64,000 nucleotides of DNA from Tateyamaria omphalii (GCF_001969365.1 NZ_CP019312.1:620001-684000); one strand, 5' to 3'; shown: positions 1-9,094, counted from the first letter of the stretch. Program-made: numbers and translations. Notes: generated by a model from the letters alone, not told the origin.

Positions 1-309
1 GCGGGCGCGGTTTGCCGCAACGATCCAGGGTGGGATATGTCCCTTGAACCGGTTGCGCACGATGACGGTCAGCGCGTCATCCAGTGTGCAGTTGCGCGGC
101 GTAATCGTGCCGTTCATGTACCCCTCGCCCAGACCAAGATCGGGGTTTACGATCAGCCCGCGCAACGTGGCCCTGTCCGAAATCGCCAGATGCGCCGAAG
201 CGCCGGTATCGGGGCCGTAGTCCCGCGTTATTCCGTCCGGATAGGTCAGGCTCAGACGGTCCTCGACCATCATGCCGGTCAGAAAACGGTCAAGCAGCGT
301 CTCCCACAT
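1..309 (-). CDS. Cyclopropane-fatty-acyl-phospholipid synthase family protein, N-terminal part (cut by window edge)
   Basis: The 103 visible codons read MWETLLDRFLTGMM and continue with a block (LTYPDGITRDYGP, then NPDLGLGEGYMNGTI) typical of the N-terminal domain of CFA synthases and related SAM-dependent lipid methyltransferases. This domain precedes the SAM-binding Rossmann domain, which lies outside the window. The family methylenates unsaturated acyl chains of membrane phospholipids. The start ATG is at 309 and no stop occurs before the window edge. The gene reads in the same direction as the esterase to its right, about 64 bases away. The related unsaturated-lipid methyltransferases share this N-terminus, so exact chemistry is open. 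Confidence 0.7.
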   Translation of the reverse strand, partial: MWETLLDRFLTGMMVEDRLSLTYPDGITRDYGPDTGASAHLAISDRATLRGLIVNPDLGLGEGYMNGTITPRNCTLDDALTVIVRNRFKGHIPPWIVAANRAR

Positions 310-330
310 GATCGCACCCTTGCAGTCACT

Positions 331-353
331 CCCGCCCTAAAATCTGGGGCGGG
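331..353. terminator. GC-rich hairpin between esterase and cfa-like gene
   Basis: CCCGCCC (331-337) pairs perfectly with GGGCGGG (347-353) around a 9-base loop. It lies between the end of the leftward esterase gene and the start of the next leftward gene. No T-run follows on either strand, so it may be an attenuating or mRNA-end stem rather than a full intrinsic terminator. Confidence 0.4.
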
Positions 354-373
354 CACTGGGGTTACGTCAAGGG

Positions 374-1138
374 TCAGGCGGCTGTTGCGTCCAGATAAGC
401 GCGCACGGTGCCCTCGAATGCCCGCGGATCGTCCGCATGCAGCCAGTGCCCGGCATTTGGAATTTTCACAAAGCGCGCAGCTGGGAACAAGGTGCGTATG
501 GTCGGGCGATAGCCCGGCGCGACATAGTCGCTTTGTCCACCCGATAGGAACAGGGTGGGGCCGTCGAACTGGCCCGAAACCTCGGGAAACCCAAGGATCG
601 CAGGCATGTTTGACGCCAATGCATCCAGGTTCAACCGCCAGCGCCGCTCTGCCACATCCAGCGATTGGGTCAGGAAACTGCATAGCGCAGGTTCGACGCC
701 CTGTGCTGCGAGCTGCGCATTTGCATCTGACCGGCGGGTGACTGCGCTCAGGTTCACGGCCCGCATCGCGTCGATAAACTGCATCTGGCTGTGGCTGTAG
801 CTGACCGGCGCAATATCGCCGATGACCAGCCGTTGCACCGCATCCGGGCGCGACAGGGCCAGCATCATCGCCGCTTTGCCGCCCATGGAATGGCCCACCA
901 CGTCCATCGGTCCGCCCAATGCGTCGATGATATCGGCCAGGTCGCTCGCAAGATCGGCATAGCCGTGATTGCCCGACCAAAAGCTGTGCCCATGGTTGCG
1001 CATGTCCACTGTGATGACCCGCCGGGTGTCGGACAGCCGCTTGGCAATCACACCCCAGTTGCGCCCCGAACCATAGAGGCCGTGCGCAATCAAAAGCGGG
1101 ATGCCATCGGCCGCCCCATGTTCGGAATAGCTGAGCAT
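374..1138 (-). CDS. Alpha/beta hydrolase, YbfF-type esterase
   Basis: This 254-residue cytoplasmic hydrolase has the alpha/beta-hydrolase signature. The nucleophile elbow is GHSMGG (Ser), the oxyanion segment is AHGLYGSGRNW near residue 16, and the C-terminal catalytic His sits in NAGHWLHADDP. The pattern matches the YbfF family of small acyl-ester and acyl-CoA esterases. The ATG at 1138 is chosen because the conserved domain begins at once (MLSYSEHG) and a purine-rich TAGGGG lies just upstream. A longer in-frame start at 1234 would add 32 atypical residues. The physiological substrate is unknown. Confidence 0.85.
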   Translation of the reverse strand: MLSYSEHGAADGIPLLIAHGLYGSGRNWGVIAKRLSDTRRVITVDMRNHGHSFWSGNHGYADLASDLADIIDALGGPMDVVGHSMGGKAAMMLALSRPDAVQRLVIGDIAPVSYSHSQMQFIDAMRAVNLSAVTRRSDANAQLAAQGVEPALCSFLTQSLDVAERRWRLNLDALASNMPAILGFPEVSGQFDGPTLFLSGGQSDYVAPGYRPTIRTLFPAARFVKIPNAGHWLHADDPRAFEGTVRAYLDATAA

Positions 1139-1214
1139 GCCCCTACGCTTAGCCGCATCACGCACGCTCTGCCAGAGGCATTGAGAAGCGCAAGGCACCA
1201 AGGTAGAAAACCGC

Positions 1215-1589
1215 ATGGAAACCCAAGAGAGCATCCAGACGCGGGCCGATCGTGTTCAGGCCGCCTTGCACGCCGCGTTTGGCGTGGGCGGCAAGACGCT
1301 CGATGCGTCCCTGCGCAAAACGGGCCGCCGTCTGCCGCGGCGTCTGCACAAGGATGCGCACAAGATCGTCGATGCGCAGGGATTTGGCGGACACCCCAAG
1401 CTGATGCGCCAGGTGGACGGGGCGGCGCTGGCGGCGGCCGAGGACCGTGTGGTGACTTACCTCAAAGGGATCGACCGGGCGGATCGGCGCAAAGGGTTCT
1501 GGTTGGGCATCGCCGGTGTCGTCGCCTTTAATATCCTTTTGGTGGTCGCCGGCGTCGTCTTTTGGATGTGGTGGGCAGGCCATGTGTGA
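1215..1589 (+). CDS. Small hypothetical protein with C-terminal membrane anchor
   Basis: I do not recognise this 124-residue family. The first 90 residues are soluble, charged and probably helical, including an arginine/lysine-rich stretch (RKTGRRLPRRLHKD). Residues about 97-120 form one strongly hydrophobic helix (GIAGVVAFNILLVVAGVVFW) ending in a short polar tail. The likely topology is a tail-anchored cytoplasmic domain. It starts divergently from the esterase, 76 bases away, and is followed 18 bases later by the BciA-like gene in the same direction, so the two may be cotranscribed. Confidence 0.7.
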   Translation: METQESIQTRADRVQAALHAAFGVGGKTLDASLRKTGRRLPRRLHKDAHKIVDAQGFGGHPKLMRQVDGAALAAAEDRVVTYLKGIDRADRRKGFWLGIAGVVAFNILLVVAGVVFWMWWAGHV

Positions 1590-1607
1590 TCACCGGACTG
1601 ACTTGTT

Positions 1608-2597
1608 TTGAGCGCACACGCATCGCCTGCAAAGCGGTCCAAGCGCGTTCTCGTCTTCGGCGCGACAGGCACCATTGGCCGGGCCACCACCGCCGCACTG
1701 ATTGCCGACGGCCACGATGTCACCTGTTTTCTGCGCAACCGCAGCCGTACCCCGTCCAACCTGTCTGGTGCTCTGCTGCGCTACGGCGACGTCACAGACC
1801 CGGTATCGGTCCAACAGGCCGCATTCGGCGATATCCCCTTTGATGCGGTCATCTCCTGCCTCGCCTCGCGGACTGGCGCGCCGCAAGACGCGTGGGCCAT
1901 CGACCACCACGCGACTGTCAACATCATCGAGGCGGCCAAGGCTGCGGGGACGCCCCAGATGGTCCTGTTGTCGGCCATCTGCGTGCAAAAACCGCGCCTC
2001 GCGTTTCAGCACGCCAAGCTTAGGGCCGAGGCGGCGCTGATCGCCTCTGGCCTGACCTATTCGATTGTGCGTCCGACGGCGTATTTCAAATCACTGGCGG
2101 GACAGATCGCCCGGGTGCAGAACGGCAAGCCCTATTTGCTGTTCGGAGACGGAGAATTGACGGCCTGCACGCCCATCAGCGACCGTGACCTTGGTACGTA
2201 TTTGGCAGAGTGTCTCGATACGCCCGATCGCTGGAACCAGATCCTGCCCATCGGCGGGCCGGGGCCCGCGCTGACGCCGCGTGCTATGGGGCAAAAGCTG
2301 TTCGACCTGTCCGGCCAGCCGCCAAAGTTCAAACACGTGCCGGTTGGAATGATGCGCACCATCGCGGGCGCTTTGGGGGTGGCCAGCCGGATCGTGCCGC
2401 CGCTGTCGGCCAAGGCCGAGTTCGCGCGCATCGGCCTATACTACGCGACCGAATCCATGCTGGCCGTGAACCCAGACACCGGCGCATATGACCGCGACGC
2501 GACCCCGATCAAGGGGACAGACACGTTGTTCGACTACTACGCCGCCGTCCTGCGGGGCGAGGCGCCGGTGGAACGCGGGGATCACAGCGTGTTCTGA
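1608..2597 (+). CDS. bciA: NAD(P)H-binding atypical SDR, divinyl chlorophyllide a 8-vinyl-reductase (BciA) type
   Basis: The 329 residues open with a Rossmann GATGTIGRA motif (about residues 18-26). They also carry the KLRAEAAL and TYSIVRPTAYFKSLAGQ segments that I associate with BciA, which reduces the C8 vinyl group in bacteriochlorophyll synthesis. The start is a TTG at 1608: an in-frame stop lies at 1599-1601 and no ATG or GTG fits, so the unusual start seems forced. The neighbours are not photosynthesis genes. In Rhodobacter sphaeroides bciA also lies outside the photosynthesis cluster. Related reductases occur in non-phototrophs, so this alone does not prove phototrophy. Confidence 0.7.
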   Translation: MSAHASPAKRSKRVLVFGATGTIGRATTAALIADGHDVTCFLRNRSRTPSNLSGALLRYGDVTDPVSVQQAAFGDIPFDAVISCLASRTGAPQDAWAIDHHATVNIIEAAKAAGTPQMVLLSAICVQKPRLAFQHAKLRAEAALIASGLTYSIVRPTAYFKSLAGQIARVQNGKPYLLFGDGELTACTPISDRDLGTYLAECLDTPDRWNQILPIGGPGPALTPRAMGQKLFDLSGQPPKFKHVPVGMMRTIAGALGVASRIVPPLSAKAEFARIGLYYATESMLAVNPDTGAYDRDATPIKGTDTLFDYYAAVLRGEAPVERGDHSVF

Positions 2598-2613
2598 GAT
2601 CCCCGACGGTTCG

Positions 2614-3909
2614 TCAGAGGTTCGGATACATCGGGAAGCGGCCGCATAGCGCGGACACTCCGGCTTTCACCTTCGCCTCGACCGCGCCGTTGGCATCCTC
2701 GCCATTGGCGGCCAGCCCATCGACCACTTCGATGATCCAGTCACCGATCTGGCGGAACTCGCCCTCGCCAAATCCGCGCGTGGTGCCAGCGGGCGAGCCC
2801 AAACGGATGCCCGACGTGATCATCGGCTTCTCATCGTCAAACGGCACACCGTTCTTGTTGCAGGTGATGTGCGCACGGCCCAATGCCTTTTCGGTCGCGT
2901 TGCCCTTCACGCCCTTGGGGCGCAGGTCCACCAGCATCACATGGGTGTCGGTGCCGTGTGTCACCGTGTCCAGACCGCCCTTGTGCAGCTGATCCGCCAG
3001 CGCCTGCGCGTTCTTGATCACCTGCTGCTGGTACAGCTTGAAGGACGGATCCAGCGCCTCGCCAAAGGCCACGGCCTTGGCCGCGATCACATGCATCAGC
3101 GGGCCGCCTTGAATGCCGGGGAAGATGGCCGAGTTGAATTTCTTGGCCAGCGCCTCGTCATTGGTCAGGATCATGCCGCCGCGCGGGCCGCGCAGGGTCT
3201 TGTGGGTGGTCGTGGTGGCGACGTGCACATGCGGGAATGGGTTGGGGTACTCACCCGCCGCGATCAGACCGGCAAAGTGGGCGACATCGGCCAGGACCCA
3301 GGCGCCGACCTTATCCGCAATCTCGCGGATACGGGCAAAGTCGATGACGCGCGGGATGGCAGAGCCACCGGCGATGATCATTTGCGGCTTGTGCTCAAGC
3401 GCCAGCGCTTCGATCTGGTCATAGTCGATGTCCAGCGTGTCGCGGCGCACGCCGTATTGCACCGCGTTGAACCACTTACCCGACTGGTTGGGCTTCGCCC
3501 CGTGCGTCAGGTGACCACCTGCGTCCAGCGACATGCCGAGGATGGTATCGCCCGGTTGCAGCAGCGCCTGGAACACACCTTGGTTCGCTTGCGAACCCGA
3601 GTTCGGCTGCACATTGGCAAAGCCGCAGTCGAACAGCTGCTTGGCACGTTCGATGGCGAGGTTCTCGGCCACATCGACGTACTGACACCCACCGTAATAG
3701 CGACGGCCCGGATAGCCCTCGGCGTATTTGTTGGTCATCACCGACCCCTGCGCCTCAAGCACTGCGGCAGAGACGATGTTTTCCGATGCGATCAACTCGA
3801 TCTCGTCTCGCTGGCGGCCCAGCTCGTCGCGGATCGAGCCAAACAGCTCGGGGTCACGGTCAGCGAGGGATTGGGTGAAAAAGCCGTCGGTGCGATGGGG
3901 CGCATTCAT
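2614..3909 (-). CDS. glyA: Serine hydroxymethyltransferase
   Basis: GlyA interconverts serine and glycine with tetrahydrofolate, supplying one-carbon units. The 431-residue length is normal. The PLP-lysine motif is [14 protein letters not shown], and the substrate and folate segments ([24 protein letters not shown]) are intact. The gene converges on the BciA-like gene with only 16 bases between stops. The ATG at 3909 is preceded on the minus strand by GGAGAG at good spacing. The upstream leader holds a small perfect hairpin, GTTTCC-TATC-GGAAAC on the + strand (3949-3964), of unknown role. Confidence 0.98.
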   Translation of the reverse strand: MNAPHRTDGFFTQSLADRDPELFGSIRDELGRQRDEIELIASENIVSAAVLEAQGSVMTNKYAEGYPGRRYYGGCQYVDVAENLAIERAKQLFDCGFANVQPNSGSQANQGVFQALLQPGDTILGMSLDAGGHLTHGAKPNQSGKWFNAVQYGVRRDTLDIDYDQIEALALEHKPQMIIAGGSAIPRVIDFARIREIADKVGAWVLADVAHFAGLIAAGEYPNPFPHVHVATTTTHKTLRGPRGGMILTNDEALAKKFNSAIFPGIQGGPLMHVIAAKAVAFGEALDPSFKLYQQQVIKNAQALADQLHKGGLDTVTHGTDTHVMLVDLRPKGVKGNATEKALGRAHITCNKNGVPFDDEKPMITSGIRLGSPAGTTRGFGEGEFRQIGDWIIEVVDGLAANGEDANGAVEAKVKAGVSALCGRFPMYPNL

Positions 3910-4091
3910 ATGAACTCTCCTGCATGGACTGAGTCGATTTGGGTTGCCGTTTCCTATCGGAAACCGGCCATTTGATCAAAGGATGTATCCCGACAACATG
4001 CGCACTGCCAGCGACAAAGCGCGCTGGGCGCTGGTAAGGGGCGAAAAGATATGGTTCTTTCGGCGCAGAACGCACGCCATAGGAAACTGAA

Positions 4092-4853
4092 ATGCCCCTC
4101 AAGATCGCCTTCGCGGCCAGCCGCGCGCCCGTGGCACAAACCGCGCGGGCCGCGCTGATCGGGCGCTATGGCGATGCGCACCCTGCCCAGGCGGACGTCA
4201 TCGTGGCGCTGGGCGGGGACGGGTTCATGCTGCAAACCCTGCACGGCAGCCAGCACCTGAACGCCCCCGTCTACGGTATGAACCGCGGCACCATCGGCTT
4301 TTTGATGAACGAATATGGCGAGTCGGATCTGGTTGCGCGGCTGGAAGCGGCGGAAGAGGCCGAGCTGAACCCGCTCTCCATGACAGCCTCCACGCCCGAG
4401 GGCCAAAGCCACAAGGCGCTCGCCATCAACGAAGTGTCCCTGCTGCGCGCAGGACCGCAGGCGGCCAAGCTGCGGATCACAGTGGACGGACGGTTGCGGA
4501 TGGATGAACTTGTCTGTGACGGCGCGCTGGTCTCCACACCTGCGGGCTCCACCGCCTATAACTACTCCGCCCACGGGCCGGTCCTGCCCATCGGGTCGGA
4601 CGTACTGGCACTCACAGCCGTTGCCGCCTTCCGCCCCCGGCGCTGGCGCGGCGCACTTCTGCCCAAGATGGCCAAGGTCCGCTTCGATGTGCTCGAAGGG
4701 GACAAGCGCCCTGTCATGGCCGAGGCGGACTCGCGGTCTTTTGCAAACGTGTCGTCGGTCGAGATCGAATCCGAGCCCTCCATCGTGCACCGCATCCTCT
4801 TCGACCCCGGTCATGGGCTCGAAGAGCGGCTGATCTCGGAACAGTTCAACTAA
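4092..4853 (+). CDS. nadK: NAD kinase
   Basis: This cytosolic enzyme phosphorylates NAD to NADP with ATP or polyphosphate. It shows the diagnostic GGDGFML motif near residue 38, [13 protein letters not shown], and the glycine-rich [18 protein letters not shown] segment. The length of 253 residues matches alphaproteobacterial NadK. It is transcribed divergently from glyA and ends 32 bases from the convergent SCO gene, across a hairpin. Confidence 0.97.
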   Translation: MPLKIAFAASRAPVAQTARAALIGRYGDAHPAQADVIVALGGDGFMLQTLHGSQHLNAPVYGMNRGTIGFLMNEYGESDLVARLEAAEEAELNPLSMTASTPEGQSHKALAINEVSLLRAGPQAAKLRITVDGRLRMDELVCDGALVSTPAGSTAYNYSAHGPVLPIGSDVLALTAVAAFRPRRWRGALLPKMAKVRFDVLEGDKRPVMAEADSRSFANVSSVEIESEPSIVHRILFDPGHGLEERLISEQFN

Positions 4854-4883
4854 CGCGCCAAACGTAAGGCGTAGCCTGGCGCG
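4854..4883. terminator. Bidirectional stem-loop between nadK and SCO gene
   Basis: CGCGCCA (4854-4860) pairs with TGGCGCG (4877-4883), with an inner AGGC/GCCT stem around GTA. It fills the gap between two convergent genes and could end transcription from both sides, although there is no long T-run. Confidence 0.5.
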
Positions 4884-4885
4884 CC

Positions 4886-5449
4886 CTAGCCAGCCTCGGG
4901 AATATAGCCCCGCGCGATCTTCGCGACCTGCTCCACATCCAGCACCGGCGGCAGCAGCGTCAGCAATGCGCCGTCAGCATCCAGCAAATGTACAAAGCTG
5001 CCATGGGAATAAATCCACCCATGTTCCGGGTCCTCAAACAGCGGCTCGACCTCGACCTTGAAGGCCTCGTAAGCGGCCTGCAAGGCTCCCTCATCCCCCG
5101 TCAAACCAATGAAATTCGGGTGGATATCGGCCAACGGCGCGCCCATCGTCTCGACCCGATCCTGATCGGGGGCTACGGTAATCATCACGGGCGTCACGCC
5201 GATCCCATCGCCTGCCAGTTCATCGACCACCTGCGCCATCAACGGCATCGCCGCCGAACAGATATTCAGACAGTTGGCATAGCCAAAGAACACCAATTGA
5301 TACTTGCCGTCCGGGTCGGCCTCGGTCCGGACCTCACCGAACTGGTCCACCAGTTCATATGGCCCGCCGATATCTACGGGGAACGGACTTTGACCAGCGG
5401 CAGGTATCCCCACCGCCACCATAAACGCAGTCACCAAAGCGCGCCACAT
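4886..5449 (-). CDS. SCO1/SenC-family thioredoxin-fold copper protein
   Basis: This 187-residue exported protein begins with a short hydrophobic signal (WRALVTAFMVAVGIPAAGQ). It carries the SCO signature, a CxxxC pair in NCLNICS, and the downstream copper-ligand His in YSHGSFVHLLD. SCO proteins deliver copper to the CuA site of cytochrome oxidase or act as periplasmic thiol reductants. The proline normally following the second Cys is absent (SAAMP). The start is set at 5449 because a signal peptide begins there. It lies one base after the stop of the upstream gene, so translation is probably coupled to the two Cys-rich proteins before it. Confidence 0.85.
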   Translation of the reverse strand: MWRALVTAFMVAVGIPAAGQSPFPVDIGGPYELVDQFGEVRTEADPDGKYQLVFFGYANCLNICSAAMPLMAQVVDELAGDGIGVTPVMITVAPDQDRVETMGAPLADIHPNFIGLTGDEGALQAAYEAFKVEVEPLFEDPEHGWIYSHGSFVHLLDADGALLTLLPPVLDVEQVAKIARGYIPEAG

Positions 5450-5450
5450 C

Positions 5451-6017
5451 TCAGAAATTCTCCGCAATCCAGGCTTTGTCCAGCTCTTGGCCCAACCCAA
5501 GATAGCCCTCTTCCTCGATGATCGCGGCAACGCTCGGGTCGCGGCGGAACCACGGGCCCTTACCCTTGGCCTCGGGATGCTCAGCGGCCCAGGTCTTGGT
5601 CCATTGGTTCGCCTTGATCTTTTCGCCGCCGCCGGGTGGCACGATGGTCTGCACCAGATAGACATTGTTGGCGCCCAGTTCCGGGTCCTCCAACATCAGC
5701 CCATCAACGGTGATGGTCTGGTTGCAAAACGGCTGCAACTCGACCGCAGCCCCCGTAAACGCAGGCTGGCTGTTCTTCATCGGCAGAACCAGAACGTCGT
5801 CGGCGGTGCGGATCAGACCAAGCTGCCGCTTGCCCGCGCCGCAATCCGCCGGGCAATCGCCCGTGAACTCGCAGATCAGGTCCACGACCGTCGCCTCGAA
5901 CGTGGCGGGCACCTCTGCATACAGGTTCCAACTGCGCGCCTCCGACCCTTCGGAAAAATCCTGTGCCATCAACGGTGTGGCAACCAATGCGCATATCGCT
6001 GTCAAATGTTTCAACAT
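5451..6017 (-). CDS. Exported Cys-containing protein of unknown function, SCO operon
   Basis: I do not recognise this family. The 188-residue product has a clear signal peptide (LKHLTAICALVATPLMAQ). A four-Cys block (CEFTGDCPADCGAGKRQLGL) and a fifth Cys in LQPFCNQTITVDG suggest metal binding or disulfides. The ATG at 6017 is preferred over a GTG at 6023 because AAGGAGAG lies at proper distance only from the ATG. It sits between the exported Cys/His protein gene upstream (2-base gap) and the SCO gene downstream (1-base gap), pointing to a shared periplasmic role, perhaps copper handling. Confidence 0.75.
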   Translation of the reverse strand: MLKHLTAICALVATPLMAQDFSEGSEARSWNLYAEVPATFEATVVDLICEFTGDCPADCGAGKRQLGLIRTADDVLVLPMKNSQPAFTGAAVELQPFCNQTITVDGLMLEDPELGANNVYLVQTIVPPGGGEKIKANQWTKTWAAEHPEAKGKGPWFRRDPSVAAIIEEEGYLGLGQELDKAWIAENF

Positions 6018-6019
6018 GC

Positions 6020-6487
6020 TCACTCTCCTTGCGGCTTCGCAGAGTCGGGGATCGAGAACGGCGGTACAGTGCCATAATCGTCGTGGTTCTGGTTGGTGAT
6101 ATCCAGATCAGAGACCACCTCATTCACCACGATGTAGTTCAACCCATCGCGCTGATAGAGCGTGCCATCGGCTTCGACAGTATGTGCCGCCAGCTTCAGA
6201 ATGCCGTCGCCTCCGGCGGTCTGGTCATCCTCGCCGACCTTCAGCACCATGTAGACCGTGCCGTCCTCGGCCAGCAGGCCAACGGGAATGCCACCGGCGC
6301 TGCACCACAGTGCACATGTGTGATGCGCCGATCCCACAACAGCATCCGGGCTGCCCATGACGCCTGAAAAATAACACCACGTGTCAATGATTTCGCCCGT
6401 CACCTGAATGCGTGTGCCTTCGGCGGCCTGACCGGCCATCGGTAGGGTTATCGCAGCCAGGGCGCCAAAAATGAGTGATCGCATCAT
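6020..6487 (-). CDS. Exported protein with HTCAxWC motif, first gene of SCO operon
   Basis: The 155-residue precursor has a signal peptide (LIFGALAAITLPMAGQAA). The core reads VTGEIIDTWCYF, then HTCALWCSAGGIPVGLL, then DGTVYMVL. The Cys in the first block plus HxCxxxC in the second look like a metal or heme-like site. I have seen the same pattern in unnamed periplasmic proteins but cannot assign an activity. It heads the three-gene leftward operon that ends with the SCO protein. The promoter must lie in the 166 bases before the divergent gene at 6654. Confidence 0.75.
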   Translation of the reverse strand: MMRSLIFGALAAITLPMAGQAAEGTRIQVTGEIIDTWCYFSGVMGSPDAVVGSAHHTCALWCSAGGIPVGLLAEDGTVYMVLKVGEDDQTAGGDGILKLAAHTVEADGTLYQRDGLNYIVVNEVVSDLDITNQNHDDYGTVPPFSIPDSAKPQGE

Positions 6488-6653
6488 GCAGCCTTTCGTC
6501 CAATTCTGTCACCGCACGCTGACATGCAGCTTGCGCATCGGTCAAATCACGCTTTTCGGGTCCGCCCATTTGTGATCGCTTGGCGTGGGCGGGCAGGTCT
6601 GATACCGTTCTGCCCACGAAAGAGGCAAAACCAAAGCCCGCAGACCTACAGGT

Positions 6654-7670
6654 ATGACCGCACTCAGCAAATATGACCGGCTCGAAGCGACGGGCCTCTG
6701 GCGCGCATCTGGCGATGCGCAACGGCGCGAGGTGATCGTGTCTGTCGGTGACGCAACGCTTGTGATCTCTGACCTCAACGATCGCGCGATCACCCATTGG
6801 TCGCTCGCTGCCGTCGAAAAGGGCGAGACGCCGGACAAGGGTGGGGCGGCCTTTCACCCGGACGGCGATCCTGACGAAGTTTTGGAACTTGGCCCGGACG
6901 AGGCCGCAATGATCGACGCCATCGACACGCTGCGCCGTGCTGTCGCACGGTCCCGCCCGAAACCGGGTCGGCTGCGGTGGCTGGGCGCCGCCATCTCGGT
7001 GTCTGCCGTGGCCGCCCTTGCCGTCTTCTGGCTGCCGGGTGCGCTGGTGGATCACGCCATGCGCGTCGTGCCTGCGGTCAAGGAGGCCGAGATCGGCACA
7101 GCGCTTCTGGCGCATATCGAAAGGGTGTCGGGCCAGCCCTGTAGCAGCATTGAGGCGCGGCCAGGCCTTGTCGCGCTGGCCGGGCGCACGGGGGCGGCCC
7201 GTGTCATAATCCTGCCCGGCGGCGTGCGCGAGGCGCTGTCGCTGCCCGGCGGCACCGTGCTGCTGAACCGCGCGCTGGTCGAGGATTATGAAGAGCCGGA
7301 TGTCGCCGCCGGTTACATACTTGTCGAACAGGCGCGCAACATGACAAAGCTGCCCTTGCGCAAGCTGCTGGAACATTCGGGCCCGCGCGCGACGGGCACA
7401 TTGCTCACCACCGGTTCGCTTCCCACCCATGCGCTCGAGGCCTATGCCGAGGATCAGCTCTCGCGTTTCGCGGCGGAGGTGCCGGTGGACAGGCTCCTTC
7501 CGCTCTTTGAAGCGGCAGGCCTCCGCAGCACACCCTATGCGCGTGCGCGCGACATCTCTGGCGAGGCGACGCTTGCCCTTATCGAAGCCGATCCGATGGC
7601 CGGACAGGCGCCAGCCCCGATCATGGCAGACCGGGATTGGCTGCAGCTTCAGGCCGTTTGCGAAAGCTAA
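6654..7670 (+). CDS. Membrane protein with degenerate M48-like peptidase domain
   Basis: The 338-residue protein has a soluble N-terminus, one membrane helix near residues 107-129, and a C-terminal domain. Residues about 185-230 (ILPGGVREALSLPGGTVLLN, then RALVEDYEEPDVAAGYILVE) follow the layout of M48/HtpX-type metallopeptidases. In those enzymes, LPGGxxxLNxGL is followed by AAVLAHELGH. Here the HExxH zinc motif reads VEQAR, so the domain should be catalytically dead. A structural or chaperone-like envelope role is possible. It converges on the SPOR gene with a 3-base gap. Confidence 0.65.
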   Translation: MTALSKYDRLEATGLWRASGDAQRREVIVSVGDATLVISDLNDRAITHWSLAAVEKGETPDKGGAAFHPDGDPDEVLELGPDEAAMIDAIDTLRRAVARSRPKPGRLRWLGAAISVSAVAALAVFWLPGALVDHAMRVVPAVKEAEIGTALLAHIERVSGQPCSSIEARPGLVALAGRTGAARVIILPGGVREALSLPGGTVLLNRALVEDYEEPDVAAGYILVEQARNMTKLPLRKLLEHSGPRATGTLLTTGSLPTHALEAYAEDQLSRFAAEVPVDRLLPLFEAAGLRSTPYARARDISGEATLALIEADPMAGQAPAPIMADRDWLQLQAVCES

Positions 7671-7673
7671 GCG

Positions 7674-9026
7674 CTACTTGCGCACAAACGCATCGGAAAA
7701 GCCTGCGGCACGGCTGCTCTGCAGCCCGCGCGACAGATCTGTGGACGAGGCAAAGGGCCCCGCCAGCACAACCTGATACGACTTGCCCCCCCGCGTCACC
7801 CGCCCGATCCGGGCCGGCAGACCCGCGCGGGCAATGCGCTGCGCCGCCGCTTGCGCGTTGGCAGGCACCCCAAAGGTCCCTACCTGAACATAACGCCCTT
7901 GCGTCGTGGCGCTTGGCGCTTTGCCCGCTGCTTTCGGCGCTGTTCGCGCGGGCGCCTTCACCACCGGGGCCGGTGCCGACCGCGTCGACACAACCGGTTG
8001 CCTTGCCGTGGCCGACGACTTGCGCTGCACCCGCTTCATCAACTGCCCGTTGCGGCGCACCAGCGTCACGGTGCCCAGGTTCCGCTCTTGCGTCGCGACA
8101 TCGGTGTAGGGGTAGACCAGCGGCACGGTGGCCGTCACGTCGCGCCCCGTGCTGCGTTCGATCAGGCGGCGGGGGACGGTCTGTGTCCACACGAGGCGCG
8201 TCTGCGCAATCCCGTTCAACGACTGCTCGGCACGGCGCGGGTTCAGACGGTCATCCTTCCACACGGGCACATAGCCTTCGGGCACACGCGCCGCGCGCTG
8301 CAAGGTGCGGTTCTCGTAAACATGCCGCGGCACAACCCGCGTTTCGGGGCCAACAGCGGCAGCACTACCGCGCGCGATCTGCTGCGGTCCGCAGCGCACG
8401 GGCCCGTACTGACCAGAGTTGATATAGCGCGCACTGACGGGCGACGCCCCTTGGCAAGCGGGCACCGCGCGCTGTGCTGTCACCGTGCGGGGTGCCGCTT
8501 GCACAACGGTCGGCTGCGCGGGTGGCGGTGCTGTGCGGCGTACAACCGGGGCAGCAGGGCGCTGCACAACCACACGGGGTGCAGGCTGCGGCGTCGGGGC
8601 CGTTGTGGCCGCCGGTCGGGTCGTCCGCACAGTAGGCCGCGGGGCGGGCACCGGAGCCGCGGAGGGGGCCGCATCTGCCGTCGCCGTCGGGCGGGCCGGT
8701 GGGGCGACCGTGATCTGTTCCGGCGTGCCCTGTGTCGTCTGGGTCGGCGTCGACCGGGCCGCGGCGGCCGCATTGGCCGACAGGCTGGGCGTCTGGCCAC
8801 AGATCAACTGACGCTGCCGATTGACGCGCGGCACCCAGGTGACATTGCCGTCAATGCCCGCGCGGATGAACACACACCCCCTGCTGTCGACATATTGGGT
8901 TCCGTTGAACGAGGCTGGCGGAAACTCCGCCGGGGTCTGCCCATTCCGCAAGGACTGCGCCTGGCCCATACCAACGGACAAGGACGCAACACACACAGCC
9001 AAAGCTGCAATTCTGGTAAAACTCAT
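7674..9026 (-). CDS. Exported SPOR-domain protein with Pro/Ala/Thr-rich linker
   Basis: This 450-residue envelope protein starts with a signal peptide (MSFTRIAALAVCVASLSVGMGQAQ). A Cys-containing N-terminal module follows (RGCVFIRAGIDGNVTWVPRV). Then comes a long low-complexity Pro/Ala/Thr/Arg linker, a second module around DDRLNPRRAEQSLNGIAQTR, and a C-terminal SPOR domain (GRYVQVGTFGVPANAQAAAQ onward). SPOR domains bind denuded septal peptidoglycan glycans, so the protein probably acts in cell-wall remodelling at division. The ATG at 9026 follows GGGGGA; nearby ATG 9029 and GTG 9038 are alternatives. Confidence 0.85.
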   Translation of the reverse strand: MSFTRIAALAVCVASLSVGMGQAQSLRNGQTPAEFPPASFNGTQYVDSRGCVFIRAGIDGNVTWVPRVNRQRQLICGQTPSLSANAAAAARSTPTQTTQGTPEQITVAPPARPTATADAAPSAAPVPAPRPTVRTTRPAATTAPTPQPAPRVVVQRPAAPVVRRTAPPPAQPTVVQAAPRTVTAQRAVPACQGASPVSARYINSGQYGPVRCGPQQIARGSAAAVGPETRVVPRHVYENRTLQRAARVPEGYVPVWKDDRLNPRRAEQSLNGIAQTRLVWTQTVPRRLIERSTGRDVTATVPLVYPYTDVATQERNLGTVTLVRRNGQLMKRVQRKSSATARQPVVSTRSAPAPVVKAPARTAPKAAGKAPSATTQGRYVQVGTFGVPANAQAAAQRIARAGLPARIGRVTRGGKSYQVVLAGPFASSTDLSRGLQSSRAAGFSDAFVRK

Positions 9027-9094
9027 CATATCCCCCACAAGATATGGGAGGCACGATGCCTCAACCCCGATCCTGAGTAAAGCGGCGATCCCCG

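Noticed and set aside
3910..4091. Possible riboswitch in the glyA leader
   Set aside because: Only a small 6-bp hairpin is visible; no conserved glycine, SAM or folate riboswitch core could be recognised.
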